Origin: an uncultured Clostridia bacterium
GTDB taxonomy: Bacteria > Bacillota > Clostridia > Lachnospirales > CAG-274
Assembly: GCA_947585865.1 (NCBI GenBank)
Contig: CANPXH010000002.1
Span: 114,975 to 178,974 of the forward strand
Direction of reading: 5' to 3'
DNA: 64,000 nt
Made by a program: the position numbers and the translations under genes. The notes under the pieces are model-generated. The model made no database searches. It had not been told where the DNA came from and saw only the letters and a list, made by a program, of their open reading frames with translations. Numbering within the stretch: the first letter of the stretch is position 1; every line of letters starts with the position of its first letter. This document shows, piece after piece, positions 32,569 through 44,100 of the stretch.

Positions 32569-34386
32569 TTGAGCAGATCGGATATTAAAAAATTAAGTTC
32601 TTCGGATATCATAATGAGCCTGTTTTTGCTTATTGTTGTAGCGGTAATACCAATTATTTGCAAGCTGAATCAGGTAAGCGTAAGCGGGGATGAATACAAT
32701 ATAATACGCACGGGAAATGTTGTCAATGATATATTTTCCTATGGCAAGGCTGCGCTTATTATTATGATGGGCATAGTTATGTCCGTATTTATGGCGTTTC
32801 AGATATTCAGCGAAGAAGGCTTTTCCGTTGACTTTAAGTCAAAGCCTGTTATTTTGGCGGGAGCATATATACTCATTGCTCTTTTCTCCGCTCTGTTTTC
32901 TGAGTGCAGGACCGTTTCCTTCAACGGTATTTCCGAAAGATACGAAGGCTTTTGGGTATGGCTTTGTTATATGGTGTTTATGGTAATAGCAATGGCATTT
33001 TCAAAGGATAGGAAAAAGCTTGATATAGCCGTTATATGCCTTGTCATATCCGGGGCTGTGGTAGGCATTGTCGGTTTTCTCCAATTCATAGGCTTTAATA
33101 TATTTACAACGGAGCTTGCCGCAAAGTTCATAATGGGCGATCTTTACAACGGAAAGCCTCTTAATATAAGGTTCGATGCGGTATTTGCCACATTGTACAA
33201 TCCCAACTGTGCGGGCATGTATTTCGGCATGATGTTCTCTGCAATAGGAGTTATGGCATTTTTTATGCCGGCCAAAAAGAAAATAAAATGGATAATGGCA
33301 GTGCTCTCCGTTATGCTGGGGATATGTGCCGTAGGTACTCATTCCGTAGGCAGCATACTGGGCATAGCGGCAGGCGTAGGCTTCACTGCCGTAGTGGCGG
33401 TGTGCTATTATATATTCAGGCTCAAGAGCAAAAAGGCGGCAGTATTCACAATAGGCGGAGTGATCGTGTGCATAGTAGCCGTGTCTGTTCTCTTTGGCGT
33501 AAACAGTGTGGTCGCTCAGAAAGTGAAGGTAATAGCAGACGCACTTAAAAACAGCGGCAGCATACAGACTTCAGCCAGCTATTATGAGGATATCCGTGTA
33601 GACGGTATGAAGGGCGAGATAGTTACAAAGTCCGGGGTATATTCCATAGACTATGCCGAGCAGGCGACTCAGTTCATGCACAACGGCATCGTTTTGAATC
33701 CCGTGGAAATAAAGGATATGGATAATGAAAACGGTAAGCAGTATATTTTCGAGGAAGACGGCATAACCTGGAATATGTATCTTTATAATGATTACGCTAC
33801 CGTTGTTGCCGAGGATGCAGGCGGAAACGAAACATACTTTATGTTTGGGGAAAAGGACGGAGAGCTTTGCATATTGGATAAATTAGGCAATGCCTTGGAT
33901 ATGTCCGAGCCTGTGGAGAGTTTTGGCTTTGAGGGCATAGAAAGGCTTGGATCCAACAGAGGATATATATGGTCAAGAAGCATTCCTCTTCTCAAAAAAC
34001 ATATAATACTCGGTTCGGGTCCGGACAGCTTTGCGCTGGAGTTTCCTCAGCAGGATGTAAAAGGCAAGCTTATGTTTTTGGGCAATCCCTATGTAATAGT
34101 GGATAAGCCCCATAATATATACCTACAGACCGCCATAAATACAGGCGTACTTTCTCTTGTGATACTTATGGCGCTGTATATACTCTTCATAGTGCAGACC
34201 ATAAGATCCGTTTTTGCGGAAAAAACCGCTTCTGATCTTACAGCCATAAGGCTCGGACTCATGGCGGGAGTGATAGCCTATCTTTTTGCGGGGCTTGCAA
34301 CGGACAGTGTCGTTTCTGTAGCTCCTGTATTTTGGTCTATGCTGGGTATAGGCTTTGGTGCTGCATATACGGCGGAGGAAAAATAA
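32569..34386 (+). CDS. O-antigen ligase / polysaccharide polymerase family membrane protein
   Basis: About 605 residues. Some ten hydrophobic spans lie in the first 320 residues and at the C-terminus (515-600). Between them is a hydrophilic domain (about 335-480) that may sit outside. The family signature region GTHSVGSILGIAAG and the pre-C-terminal KHIILGSGPDSF ... KPHNIYLQTAINTGVLSL match Wzy/WaaL-type proteins, in which a conserved H-N before a membrane span is typical. It would polymerise or ligate lipid-linked glycan at the outer face. The start is taken at TTG 32569, 6 bases after GAGGTG; GTG 32560 is the alternative. Confidence 0.85.
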   Translation: MSRSDIKKLSSSDIIMSLFLLIVVAVIPIICKLNQVSVSGDEYNIIRTGNVVNDIFSYGKAALIIMMGIVMSVFMAFQIFSEEGFSVDFKSKPVILAGAYILIALFSALFSECRTVSFNGISERYEGFWVWLCYMVFMVIAMAFSKDRKKLDIAVICLVISGAVVGIVGFLQFIGFNIFTTELAAKFIMGDLYNGKPLNIRFDAVFATLYNPNCAGMYFGMMFSAIGVMAFFMPAKKKIKWIMAVLSVMLGICAVGTHSVGSILGIAAGVGFTAVVAVCYYIFRLKSKKAAVFTIGGVIVCIVAVSVLFGVNSVVAQKVKVIADALKNSGSIQTSASYYEDIRVDGMKGEIVTKSGVYSIDYAEQATQFMHNGIVLNPVEIKDMDNENGKQYIFEEDGITWNMYLYNDYATVVAEDAGGNETYFMFGEKDGELCILDKLGNALDMSEPVESFGFEGIERLGSNRGYIWSRSIPLLKKHIILGSGPDSFALEFPQQDVKGKLMFLGNPYVIVDKPHNIYLQTAINTGVLSLVILMALYILFIVQTIRSVFAEKTASDLTAIRLGLMAGVIAYLFAGLATDSVVSVAPVFWSMLGIGFGAAYTAEEK

Positions 34387-34387
34387 C

Positions 34388-36310
34388 ATGGTAAGATCAT
34401 CGGATGCGGCAAGAGAACAGAGAAGAAAAATGTATCTCTATGCTCTGCTGGATATTGTGCTTATAAATTTATCCATAGTGATAGCAATATGCCTGTGGTA
34501 CGGCGGCACCATTCCCGGATTGCCGGGAGGCGAAGGTATGCTGATACCCTTTAAGGTATGGCAGTGGTATAAATATACCTTTATGTTTGTAACGCCCGTA
34601 TGTCTTTTGGTATACGGTATATTCAGGTTTTATTCAAATCTTTGGAAATATGCTACCATAGACGACATATATAAGATAATAATAGCCGACACCGTCATAT
34701 TCGTAGCGGTATATGGTTTTTATTATTTTGTGCTCAGAAATGTTATCGAGGGCTATATGCTGCCTAAGAGGATGCTTCTTGTGGCATGGATAGCGGACAT
34801 AGTTTTTTTTGTATTTTCACGTTCGGGCTACAGGCTTTTAAAGCGCACATTTATAAATATAGAGCATTCCTTTTCAAAGAAGGGCGGGCTCAGGCGAGTT
34901 ATGATAATAGGTGCGGGCTACGCAGGCTATAATGTGGTCAGAAGCATAATAAATGACGAGAAGGGCTATGAAGACAGGATAGCCGTTATAGTTGTGGATG
35001 ATGACCACAGCAAGAACAATACCAACATAATGGGCGTGCGAGTGACCTATGATGCGGCCAATATTCCAAGACTTGCTCAGGAATATGAGATAGAAGAGAT
35101 AATAATTGCCATACCTTCCGCCACCAATGTGCAGGTAAAGAGGATAATGGACTTTTGCTCACAGACCGACTGCACGCTTAAGATGATACCGCCTTTAAGC
35201 GATATATCAGACGGCGGCTATCAGATGCTGAGAGATGTGAATATTACGGACCTTCTGTTCAGAGACGAAGTGCGTATAGACGTAAGATCCATATCGGAAT
35301 ATCTTAAGGATAAGATCGTTCTTGTAACGGGAGGAGGCGGTTCCATAGGCTCGGAGCTTTGCCGTCAGATAGTTAAGTTCGAGCCCAAGCGCCTTATTAT
35401 ATTTGACGTATATGAGAACAATGCCTATGAATTATACAGCGAGCTCAAGAATAAATACAAGGATGTGGATATGCTCGTGCGTATAGGCTCCGTAAGAGAT
35501 ATGGACTGTGTGGAGCGAGTGTTTGAGGAATATAAGCCCGATGTAGTGTTCCATGCGGCGGCGCACAAGCACGTTCCCCTTATGGAATACGTGCCGGCGG
35601 AGGCTGTTAAGAACAATGTGTTCGGCACGCTCAATGTAGCGAAATGTGCCGACAAATACCGCTGCGACCGTTTTGTGCTCCTGTCTACCGACAAGGCTGT
35701 GAACCCAACCAATGTAATGGGAGCGACAAAGAGGATAACGGAGCTTATAATACAAGAGCTTGCGGAAAACAGCGACACAAAGTTTATGGCAGTGCGTTTC
35801 GGCAATGTGCTGGGCAGCAACGGAAGCGTGATACCTCTTTTCAAAAAGCAGATAAGATCGGGAGGCCCGGTCACAGTTACGCATAAAGACATCACCAGGT
35901 TTTTTATGACTATCCCGGAGGCGTGCCGTCTTGTGCTACAGGCGGCAGGCTTAGGCAAAAGCGGAAGGATATTCGTGCTGGATATGGGCGATCCCGTTAA
36001 AATAGACGAGCTTGCGAGAAATCTCATAAGGCTTTCCGGTTTTGTGCCGGACAGAGATATAAAGATAGAGTATACCGGCCTAAGACCGGGCGAAAAGCTG
36101 TATGAAGAGCTTATAATGGATGAAGAAAAGGACAGTATGCAGGTGGTTTACGACAACAAGATATTTGTTACAAAGCCTGTGGAAATGGACTATGAGGAAT
36201 TCAACAAACTTTTGGATAAGCTTTATGATGCCTGCTTCAATGCACCGGAAGAGGTCAGAGATATCATAAAAGAGATAGTGCCTAATTTTCACCCGGAGGT
36301 AGTGAGGTAA
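34388..36310 (+). CDS. CapD/FlaA1-type nucleoside-diphosphate-sugar dehydratase/epimerase (membrane-bound)
   Basis: 640 residues. Four N-terminal membrane spans (about 12-145) are followed by a first Rossmann domain (RVMIIGAGYAGYNVV near residue 178) and then the catalytic short-chain dehydrogenase domain (IVLVTGGGGSIGSELCRQI near 315). STDKAVNPTNVMGATKR replaces the classic YxxxK with the CapD-type motif. The C-terminus has YTGLRPGEKLYEELIMDEE. Enzymes of this group make UDP-4-keto-6-deoxy sugars or bacillosamine precursors for glycan synthesis. It overlaps no gene but starts 1 base after the polymerase, with GGAGGA inside its end. Its stop overlaps the next ATG. Confidence 0.93.
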   Translation: MVRSSDAAREQRRKMYLYALLDIVLINLSIVIAICLWYGGTIPGLPGGEGMLIPFKVWQWYKYTFMFVTPVCLLVYGIFRFYSNLWKYATIDDIYKIIIADTVIFVAVYGFYYFVLRNVIEGYMLPKRMLLVAWIADIVFFVFSRSGYRLLKRTFINIEHSFSKKGGLRRVMIIGAGYAGYNVVRSIINDEKGYEDRIAVIVVDDDHSKNNTNIMGVRVTYDAANIPRLAQEYEIEEIIIAIPSATNVQVKRIMDFCSQTDCTLKMIPPLSDISDGGYQMLRDVNITDLLFRDEVRIDVRSISEYLKDKIVLVTGGGGSIGSELCRQIVKFEPKRLIIFDVYENNAYELYSELKNKYKDVDMLVRIGSVRDMDCVERVFEEYKPDVVFHAAAHKHVPLMEYVPAEAVKNNVFGTLNVAKCADKYRCDRFVLLSTDKAVNPTNVMGATKRITELIIQELAENSDTKFMAVRFGNVLGSNGSVIPLFKKQIRSGGPVTVTHKDITRFFMTIPEACRLVLQAAGLGKSGRIFVLDMGDPVKIDELARNLIRLSGFVPDRDIKIEYTGLRPGEKLYEELIMDEEKDSMQVVYDNKIFVTKPVEMDYEEFNKLLDKLYDACFNAPEEVRDIIKEIVPNFHPEVVR

Positions 36311-36918
36311 TGTATATAAGGGTAAAAAGAGCGTTGGATATCGTAATAAGTCTTTCCGCCATAATAGCGCTGAGTTGGCTTTTGGTGCTGATCGCCCTTG
36401 TTATAAAGCTTGAAGACGGCGGCAAAGTCATATTCAAGCAAAAAAGGATCGGCATACACAAAAGAGAGTTCTATATATATAAATTCAGGACAATGAGAGC
36501 GGATACTCCCAAGGACATACCCACTCATATGCTTAAAGATCCGAAAGCATATATCACCAAAGCAGGCGGATTTCTCAGAAGATCGAGCCTTGACGAGCTC
36601 CCGCAGCTTTTCAATATACTTAAGGGAGAAATGAGCATAGTAGGGCCAAGGCCTGCTTTGTACAATCAATATGATCTTATCGAAGAGCGAGATAAATACG
36701 GGGCAAACGACATCACTCCCGGTCTTACGGGCTGGGCGCAGATAAATGGCAGAGACGAGCTGCCAATATCCGTAAAGGCGGCCTATGACGGAGAGTATGT
36801 CAAGAGGATGAGCATTTTTTTTGACATAGGTATAATTATCAAGACAGTATTTTCGGTTTTTACGGCGGACGGCGTTATGGAGGGAAAAAATGAAAATAAT
36901 ACTGACAGGGGAAAATAG
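36310..36918 (+). CDS. Monotopic phosphoglycosyl transferase (bacterial sugar transferase)
   Basis: A 202-residue PglC/WcaJ-core enzyme. RALDIVISLSAIIALSWLLVLIALVIKLEDGG is the re-entrant membrane helix. The catalytic part is KQKRIGIHKREFYIYKFRTMR, the Asp-Glu dyad of LRRSSLDELPQLFNILKGEMSIVGPRPAL, and TPGLTGWAQINGRD. It moves a phospho-sugar from a UDP-sugar to undecaprenyl phosphate, the first membrane step of glycan assembly. The gene overlaps its neighbours at both ends (TAATG at the start), so the operon is tightly coupled. The upstream CapD protein probably makes its donor sugar. Confidence 0.94.
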   Translation: MYIRVKRALDIVISLSAIIALSWLLVLIALVIKLEDGGKVIFKQKRIGIHKREFYIYKFRTMRADTPKDIPTHMLKDPKAYITKAGGFLRRSSLDELPQLFNILKGEMSIVGPRPALYNQYDLIEERDKYGANDITPGLTGWAQINGRDELPISVKAAYDGEYVKRMSIFFDIGIIIKTVFSVFTADGVMEGKNENNTDRGK

Positions 36919-37801
36919 TTATATAGGCAACAGGACCTGCGAGCTTTTGAACAGATTTGGTCACGATGCCAAGTGTATTTCTATCAGGAACGGCATAGAC
37001 AGCCTAAGTCTTAAGGGAGTAGATGCCGTTGTGCATTGTGCTGCCATAGTACATAAGGACAAAAAGGAAAGCACGAATAAATATTATAAAGTCAACTACG
37101 AGTTGACGGGGGAACTGGCGGAGCTGGCCCGTGAAGATGGAGTAAAGAGCTTCGTATATCTTAGCACCATGTCCGTATACGGCGGCGGCGCCGAGGAAAT
37201 AAACAGCAAAACGCCCTTACGCCCCGAAACTGTGTATGGCAAAAGCAAGCTAAAGGCGGAGAAGGCGATAATGGAGCTAAACTCAGAGGAATTCAAGGTG
37301 ACAGTCTTAAGGCCGCCTATGGTATACGGAGAGGGCTGCAAGGGCAATTACAACAGGCTCAGAGCCTTTGCCAAATGGACACCTGTTGTTCCCGATACTC
37401 AAAATGTAAAAAGTCTTTTGTACATAGATAATCTCACAAATTTTATTTGCGAGGTGATAGAAGAGGGATTGAAGGGCATATTTAATGTTATGGACGGCGA
37501 ATATACCTCAACTGCCGATTTGGTAGTGCTCATGGGCAAGGCAATGGGCAGGAAGATATTTAAGTCCAAGCTTTTGGGAAAAATATTGATGCTGTTCGGA
37601 AGGCTCGGTATAGTGCGAAAGGCCTTCGGCACTTTGTACTACGATGATACAACGGCAATAAAGCTGGATTACTACAGTATGAAGGAAGCGGTGTATCTTA
37701 CGGAGGGCAATGAAAATTATGAGGAGGATGCTCCCGATACGGAGCACATAGAAATGTCGGAAGACAAAACCTCTGATAATACTGAGGATACGGCTGAGTG
37801 A
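36890..37801 (+). CDS. NAD-dependent epimerase/dehydratase
   Basis: A 303-residue extended short-chain dehydrogenase. The N-terminal ILTGENSYIGNRTCELL is a variant of the usual GxxGxxG (GENSYIG). HCAAIVHKDKK, YLSTMSVYGGGAEEINS and TVYGKSKLKAEK (the YxxxK of catalysis) follow. The last 45 residues are a very acidic tail (ENYEEDAPDTEHIEMSEDKTSDNTEDTAE) unusual for the family. It resembles the 4-epimerases or 4-reductases that accompany phosphoglycosyl transferases. It overlaps the previous gene by 29 bases, with GGAGG before its ATG. It is the last gene of the operon. Confidence 0.88.
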   Translation: MKIILTGENSYIGNRTCELLNRFGHDAKCISIRNGIDSLSLKGVDAVVHCAAIVHKDKKESTNKYYKVNYELTGELAELAREDGVKSFVYLSTMSVYGGGAEEINSKTPLRPETVYGKSKLKAEKAIMELNSEEFKVTVLRPPMVYGEGCKGNYNRLRAFAKWTPVVPDTQNVKSLLYIDNLTNFICEVIEEGLKGIFNVMDGEYTSTADLVVLMGKAMGRKIFKSKLLGKILMLFGRLGIVRKAFGTLYYDDTTAIKLDYYSMKEAVYLTEGNENYEEDAPDTEHIEMSEDKTSDNTEDTAE

Positions 37802-37828
37802 CCTCTGTATGTCAATACGAAATAATAA

Positions 37829-37860
37829 GCCGTCTCTTGCCATGGCAGGAGACGGCTTTT
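37829..37860 (+). terminator. Terminator of the polysaccharide operon
   Basis: GCCGTCTC (37829-37836) and GAGACGGC (37849-37856), then TTTT. Confidence 0.85.
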
Positions 37861-37927
37861 AATGTGACCGCTCGGTTCCCGCAGAGGAAGAGAAATGTGT
37901 CATTTTTGTAAACATTAACAAAAAATG

Positions 37928-37956
37928 TTGACTGACATTGATAATAGTGATATAAT
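37928..37956 (+). promoter_or_regulatory. Promoter of the giant adhesin gene
   Basis: TTGACT (37928-37933) and a perfect TATAAT (37951-37956), spacer 17. The leader of about 155 bases before the ATG is AT-rich and contains repeated GAACATGAAA strings, with no known riboswitch. Confidence 0.8.
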
Positions 37957-38120
37957 TTACCTACAAAAATTCATTTATTGAATATATATTGGCATAAATT
38001 ACAAATTTTTTTTGTTAAAACTATCCCAATATGAATAAAATATATAAAAGAACATGAAAAAAAGAACATGAAATAGGAATATGTATAATATGACATACAA
38101 TACAGGAGGGAGGTATAGCT

Positions 38121-41100
38121 ATGTCATTAGGAGATAAAATCAGAAGATTTTTAGCCTCCAGAAGAAGGCATAAGCTGTGGAAAAGATTAGTTGGCGGACT
38201 TGGTATCATCGTGGTATTTATCACCACATATATGCTCATATTGCCTGCTATCACCATGGAAAAGCCTACATATTGCGGAATAGAGGAGCACTCTCATACA
38301 CAGGAGTGCTATTTGTCATGTTCAGAAGGTGAAAGCGCGCCTCCCGAATACAGCTGCGGCGGTCTTGAAAACTATATCCACAAGCATAATGAAGACTGCT
38401 ATTACAACGGCGAGCTAGTATGTCCTCTTGAAGAAAGAGAAAATCATGTACATACACAGGAATGCTATACCGAGGAGCAGCGTCTTATATGCGGTCAGGA
38501 GGAGAGCGAAGGTCATACTCATGACGAAAGCTGTTATAGTGTCCGTGATGAATTGGTATGCGGTATGGACGAGGGCGAAGAGCATACTCACGATGAAAGC
38601 TGCTACGAACATATAGAGGAATTAATATGCGGTCAGGAGGAGAGCGAGGGTCATACTCATGACGATAGCTGCTACGAGACTGTAAGAGTATATCACTGCA
38701 CTGCGGCATCTGCTCATATCCATGATGCAGACTGCTACGATGCTGACGGCAACCTTATATGCAATCTTGAAGAGGCAGAGGAGCATATCCATTCCGACGC
38801 TTGTATGACAAGACACGAGAACAAGGATCACAAGCACACAGACGCATGCTACAGTGATACACCTCTCTGCGGCAAGACAGAGCATAAGCATACGGATGCC
38901 TGCTATGAAAATCCCGATAAGGAAACATCAGGCGGCGGTTCTTCCTCCGATGATAAGACAGAGGAAACTACCGACAGCCATCAAGACGAAAACAATGACC
39001 ATATGGGCTATGACGAGCCTGTTGCGGATGTAGTTGTCAGCGGTGCTATGGTAGGTCCCGAGCTTAAGGATCTCGCAGATGGCGGAACGGATCCCAATGG
39101 CGCTCCGGATATGTTCAATTCAGGCAATGTTAAGGTATACCTTCCGAATGACGATGGATGGGAGGAAACTCCATTTATGCCAAATGATGAGGGTTATGAC
39201 GGTGACTCTGCATATGCAGGCTATCACCTTGTAGCCGATATAACCAATGTAAGCTCCGATGGCAAAATAAGTGATCCTAATGGTACTTATATTGCCGGAG
39301 TAAAAAAGGCACTTGGTTTACCTGATACTAATAACGACTTTTATAACACAGAGGGCTTCCTTGTAGGTAAAATATATTATGCTAAGGAAGGCTCCGAAGA
39401 TTTTCTGCCTATTCCTAAGGGTGCAAAGGTAGATGTTTATCTTAATGTTCAGGGTGCGGCAGGCGAGAGATATCTCCAGGTAGTTGCAAGAGGCAACAGT
39501 GATGAAAACTACAAAAAGCTTACCTCAGACATAGATACCCTTACGGGTCCTCTTGATCCGGCATGGTACGATATGATAAAGCACTTCTACTTTGTTACCG
39601 ATACCGAAACTGACGCTGACAGTAATGAATATTGCTTCGTTTCCACAAAGGTATTTGGCGGTTATGTAGATTCTATAAACTATAATAAAGAGGGCGGAGG
39701 AGCAATAATAGACGGTACGCCTAATCTTCTCGATGATTCAACAGCTGAGAACGGCTATGATGACAGTCTGAACAATCGTATCATACGTACCTTTGATAAT
39801 ATCCAGTACAATCTTACATTTGGACTGAGCAACAGAGGTATATCATCTCCAACTGCTGAAAATACAGAGAGACTTAAGGTTAAATTCTCACAGAAGAAGG
39901 ATATATCACAGGCTGTATTCAATATGAGCGATATGTCATGGCTTCAGGATTGGCGTATAGATTATTATAATTCTGACGAGTTAGATGAAGACGGCAATCC
40001 AACAGGTGAGCTTTTAGCCTATGAGACCGCCGAGGGCAAGTTTAGACAACCAAACTCAAAATACGATTATCAGAAATTTGATAGTGAAAGTATAAATCAG
40101 GAAAACAATCAAGGTCAGTATACCGCACATAAGATGGATCTCCAATGGTGGGATGATAGTGACAAAGTCGGAGAGAACGGCTTTATTAAGACTGACTATA
40201 ACGAAATAATAAGAGTTCATCAGAAGACAGCAAGCTCTACTGACAGCTCTTATGATTCAGGTATACGTTATCAGGTGCTTACAGGCTACACTAAGATATC
40301 TCTTCCCGGTACACAGAACAGAACCGTAGGTATAAGAGTACTTGCTTCAGCTAACGGCGATGAGATAGCACCTGTGTTCGATGCATACTTCGAGGGCAAT
40401 CCTCTTAATCTCAACAATGAGGTATTGAACTCCAGCGGCGTAAATATGATTGATGTATTCCAAAAGCCTACTAAAAAGGTTGTTGCGCTTGATACTGCAA
40501 GCTGGGGCCCTAACAGCGTAGCAGCAGGAGGAAGAGACGCCGAAGGTCATGATATAGAGGAAGTTAAGGACAACGGTAAAGTTAAGGTAACGGCGGAGCC
40601 GAGATATAAGTTTAACATACAATCTAACGACAACCTTAGCTACAGAGGTTATTTCAACCTTGAAACAGGTACAGAAGACACTAAGGGTGATACAGATAAA
40701 AATATATACGGCAGAATGGTAGGCTACGGTGTCACTCTTACCCTGGTAAATGACTCCGATAATGCCGAAACTAAGAAGAATAAGGGCATAATGGGTATAG
40801 AACTGCCTACAGGTGATGTTACTCTTAACTTTAATGTAGAGTCCGCAGGTACGGGCAACTTCTCTACGCTCAGCCTTGAACCTACTCAGTCTATAATGCG
40901 CCTTAATTCAGCCGTGGAGAGCACCTTCTTCAGCGAGATAACTCTTGACAACGGCGCAGGCATACTTTCTATACTCAACTCTAATGGTGAGGATGATACA
41001 GACCTTTCCGAGACTGAGAGTGCGGATTATGCCGATGAAAATAATGACAGCGACAATAATTATATAGAAAATTATGAGGATAACAGTGGGGATACTGCGC

Positions 41101-44100
41101 CTATCGACGAGGAAAGCAATGCTTTCACATTATCCGATGATGATAATTCATACTTCGATGCACTTGTATCTGATGATACAGAGTATCTTGCAGGCAATGC
41201 AAATAGTATAAATGATACTGTGGAAATGACTCTGTTTGATGATGAAGTTTATGATTTGATGGCTGCTGGAGATAAAATATGGCTTGCATCAGATGGCACG
41301 GTTGATTGGATAAGTGTTTCAGGTAATAGTAAATCAAGTAATGTTGATCGAACAGTTACATTTACAGATGGTACTTCTTTTGAAGTTGGTAATAATAATG
41401 TAGCTGTATCCAAAGGTAGTAATTTTGATATTATAACTGAAAGTCAAGGAACAGTAAAAGTATATATTTTATATGCAGACAATGGAAGATCAGGTACTGT
41501 TACTATAACGGGAAATGATGCCGTAGCAAAACAAACTAATTTTGGAGCAAGAAATGATACAGCGGCACCAATAGTAGAATTTAAAGCACCTAAAGCGGGT
41601 ACATATAATATAAGTTTACCAAGTATCGGTTCTAAAGAATTTGCCTTATTTAAAGTTATATTTACACCGGAAGGCAGCGGTACGGATACTCCCGATCCGG
41701 ATGTAACTGATAGTAGTACACATGATACCGGTGACGGAAGTGACAGTTGGAAACTCTCAGCTACCGGTGATATGACTATTACTAGTGGTACTAAAATAGC
41801 CAATAATTCTATTGAAGTAACCGGCGATGGTGCAAAGCTTACAGCAGATGGTCTTAGTCTTGTAAATGGCAACAGCTTTACTCTGCCTGTAAATGCTATA
41901 AAGTCTACTATGCCAAAGGCAACTATTACAGTTACACCTAATACATATATCTCTGTAGATGGTGCAACACTTGAAGGAGATAATTGGGTAATTGATGATG
42001 TATCAGATTTTGATAACATTACCATAAAAGCATCAGGTGCAGTTACTATTACAGGTATTTCTGTAACCTATGCTGAAGCAGATACACCTGAACCACCTCC
42101 ATCAAGTGACAGCAATATTGTAAGTGCTTATGTATATGCTGCGAAACCTGATAGTGGTGATAACCCTACTATAGTCTTTGATGAGTCTGATCCAACTTTG
42201 GCAGAAAAAACATATAGAGAGTATTTTAATGATACCACATCAATGGATACATTTAAATCATATGATAAAGATGGTCAACTAACAAACGCTGGTAAGAATA
42301 ATAGTATAACTAGTAATTTAAGTAAAAAAGATTACACAGTAAAATCTTTGGGACAATTTACATTTACTGGCAGAACTAGTGGCAACTATAAAAGCAATGT
42401 TGTATACACAGAAATTAATGTCCCAAATAATGATAGTATAAAAAGCTCTGAACTGTACTTCTTAGCGATAGGAGGCAACAATGATTCTAACTTTGATTTT
42501 ACGTTGACAGATATGTCTGAAAATCAGGTTAGCTATAAGGATAAAGCAAATGTACAGGGAAATACCGACGTTACGGTATGTACATTTAAGGATTTACAGC
42601 AGGGGCATAAGTATAAGCTTACATTTACAGAAAATTCTTCAAACAAGAATATAAATTTAGTAGGTCTTATCCTTGTAAATACTACAAATGAGCCTGAAGA
42701 TTTATCTACAAACTGGCCCGGTCTTGTCAAGGAAGGTACACATACAGCACCTGCGGACAACGGAAACACAGAAGTATGGGGATTTTCTGATCAAATGCCC
42801 GCTTCAGGTTCAGATGTTGCACTTGAGAATGACCAAACATTCAACAATGGTATCAAATATGTTGGTACCGGCGGTAAGCTGACATCATCAGGACTTGTAG
42901 TTGCAAGTAGTGAAAGCATTCAGATACCTGTTAATACCAAAGATTACACAGGTGGTAAGCTGACGGTTGAAAAGACAGGCGGTGCTATGACAATAGATGC
43001 ACTTCCCGATGACGGCTATAAGTTTACTTCAAGAGATATAACGGATAATTCTGTTACAATCACAGCCAGTGGTGACACGACCATCACAGGCATAACTATA
43101 GCCTACGATAAGCCGAAAGATGGCAGCTATGGTAATTATAGTGAAGAAAGCAAAACATGGAGTTTTGTTACAGATACTCCTTCAAATGCAGGAAAAGCAT
43201 GGCTTAAAAATGCAATGAAAATTGATGGTGGTATTACATTCAATACATCAAAAGAGGATGCTTTATGTGAGTCATATTTTGGAGCTACTAGTTTACACCT
43301 TGCAGAAGGTGATGAGCTTATTGTGCCTCTTCCCGAAAATATTGATACAACCAAAGAGTGTAGTTATACAATAGGAACAGGTACAGAACCTAAAACAATT
43401 AATGAAGCTGAAATTGCAGCACATAAGTTTGAAATAAGCGGTCTGCAGGAAATCTCAACTATTTCTTTGACATATACATTGACTGCTCCCGAAACAGGTA
43501 TTATTGATGCAAATGTGTTAGTTGCCACTAGCGAGGCTACAATAACCAAAACTAGTGAAAGCAGCGATATTCAGATAACACAACAGAAAATATCAAGTAC
43601 GAGTGGAACATTCTCTTTCAGAGATAGTGAAAACAGAACCTATAACCCAACCGGTAGTAATAATAATTTACCAAGTGATCTTGTTATTGAAGGATTAGCA
43701 ACAATTAAAGTTGGAAATGTCACAAAGGCTTTTAAGAACTGTAGTGTAGTATTTACAGTACCTGCTACAACAGGTGCCCATAGCACAAAGTTGTATGCAT
43801 ATACTACAAATAATACACAATTAAAGCTGTATGACATTACAGATCAAAAGGTTTATACCGGAGCATTTAGTAATACTTCTTCTAATAATAAATATGCAAC
43901 TGCTGAATTTACAGGTTTAGTACCGGGTCATAAGTATCAGCTTAAAACAGGATCAAATGATACACAGCTTGCGGCTTTGGTGCTTGTAAATTATGCCGAT
44001 GCCCTTGTTCAGGAAAATTGGAATAGAACAACTATTGACGATCCCGGCGAAGCTTTGCCGCCGGCAGGGGCAAATATTGTTCATGCTTATGTTCACTTTA

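Noticed and set aside
38274..38950. CRISPR-like or tandem DNA repeat at the start of the adhesin
   Set aside because: The repeats vary at the DNA level, lie in frame within one gene and encode HxHxxxxCY units, so the repeat is at the protein level.
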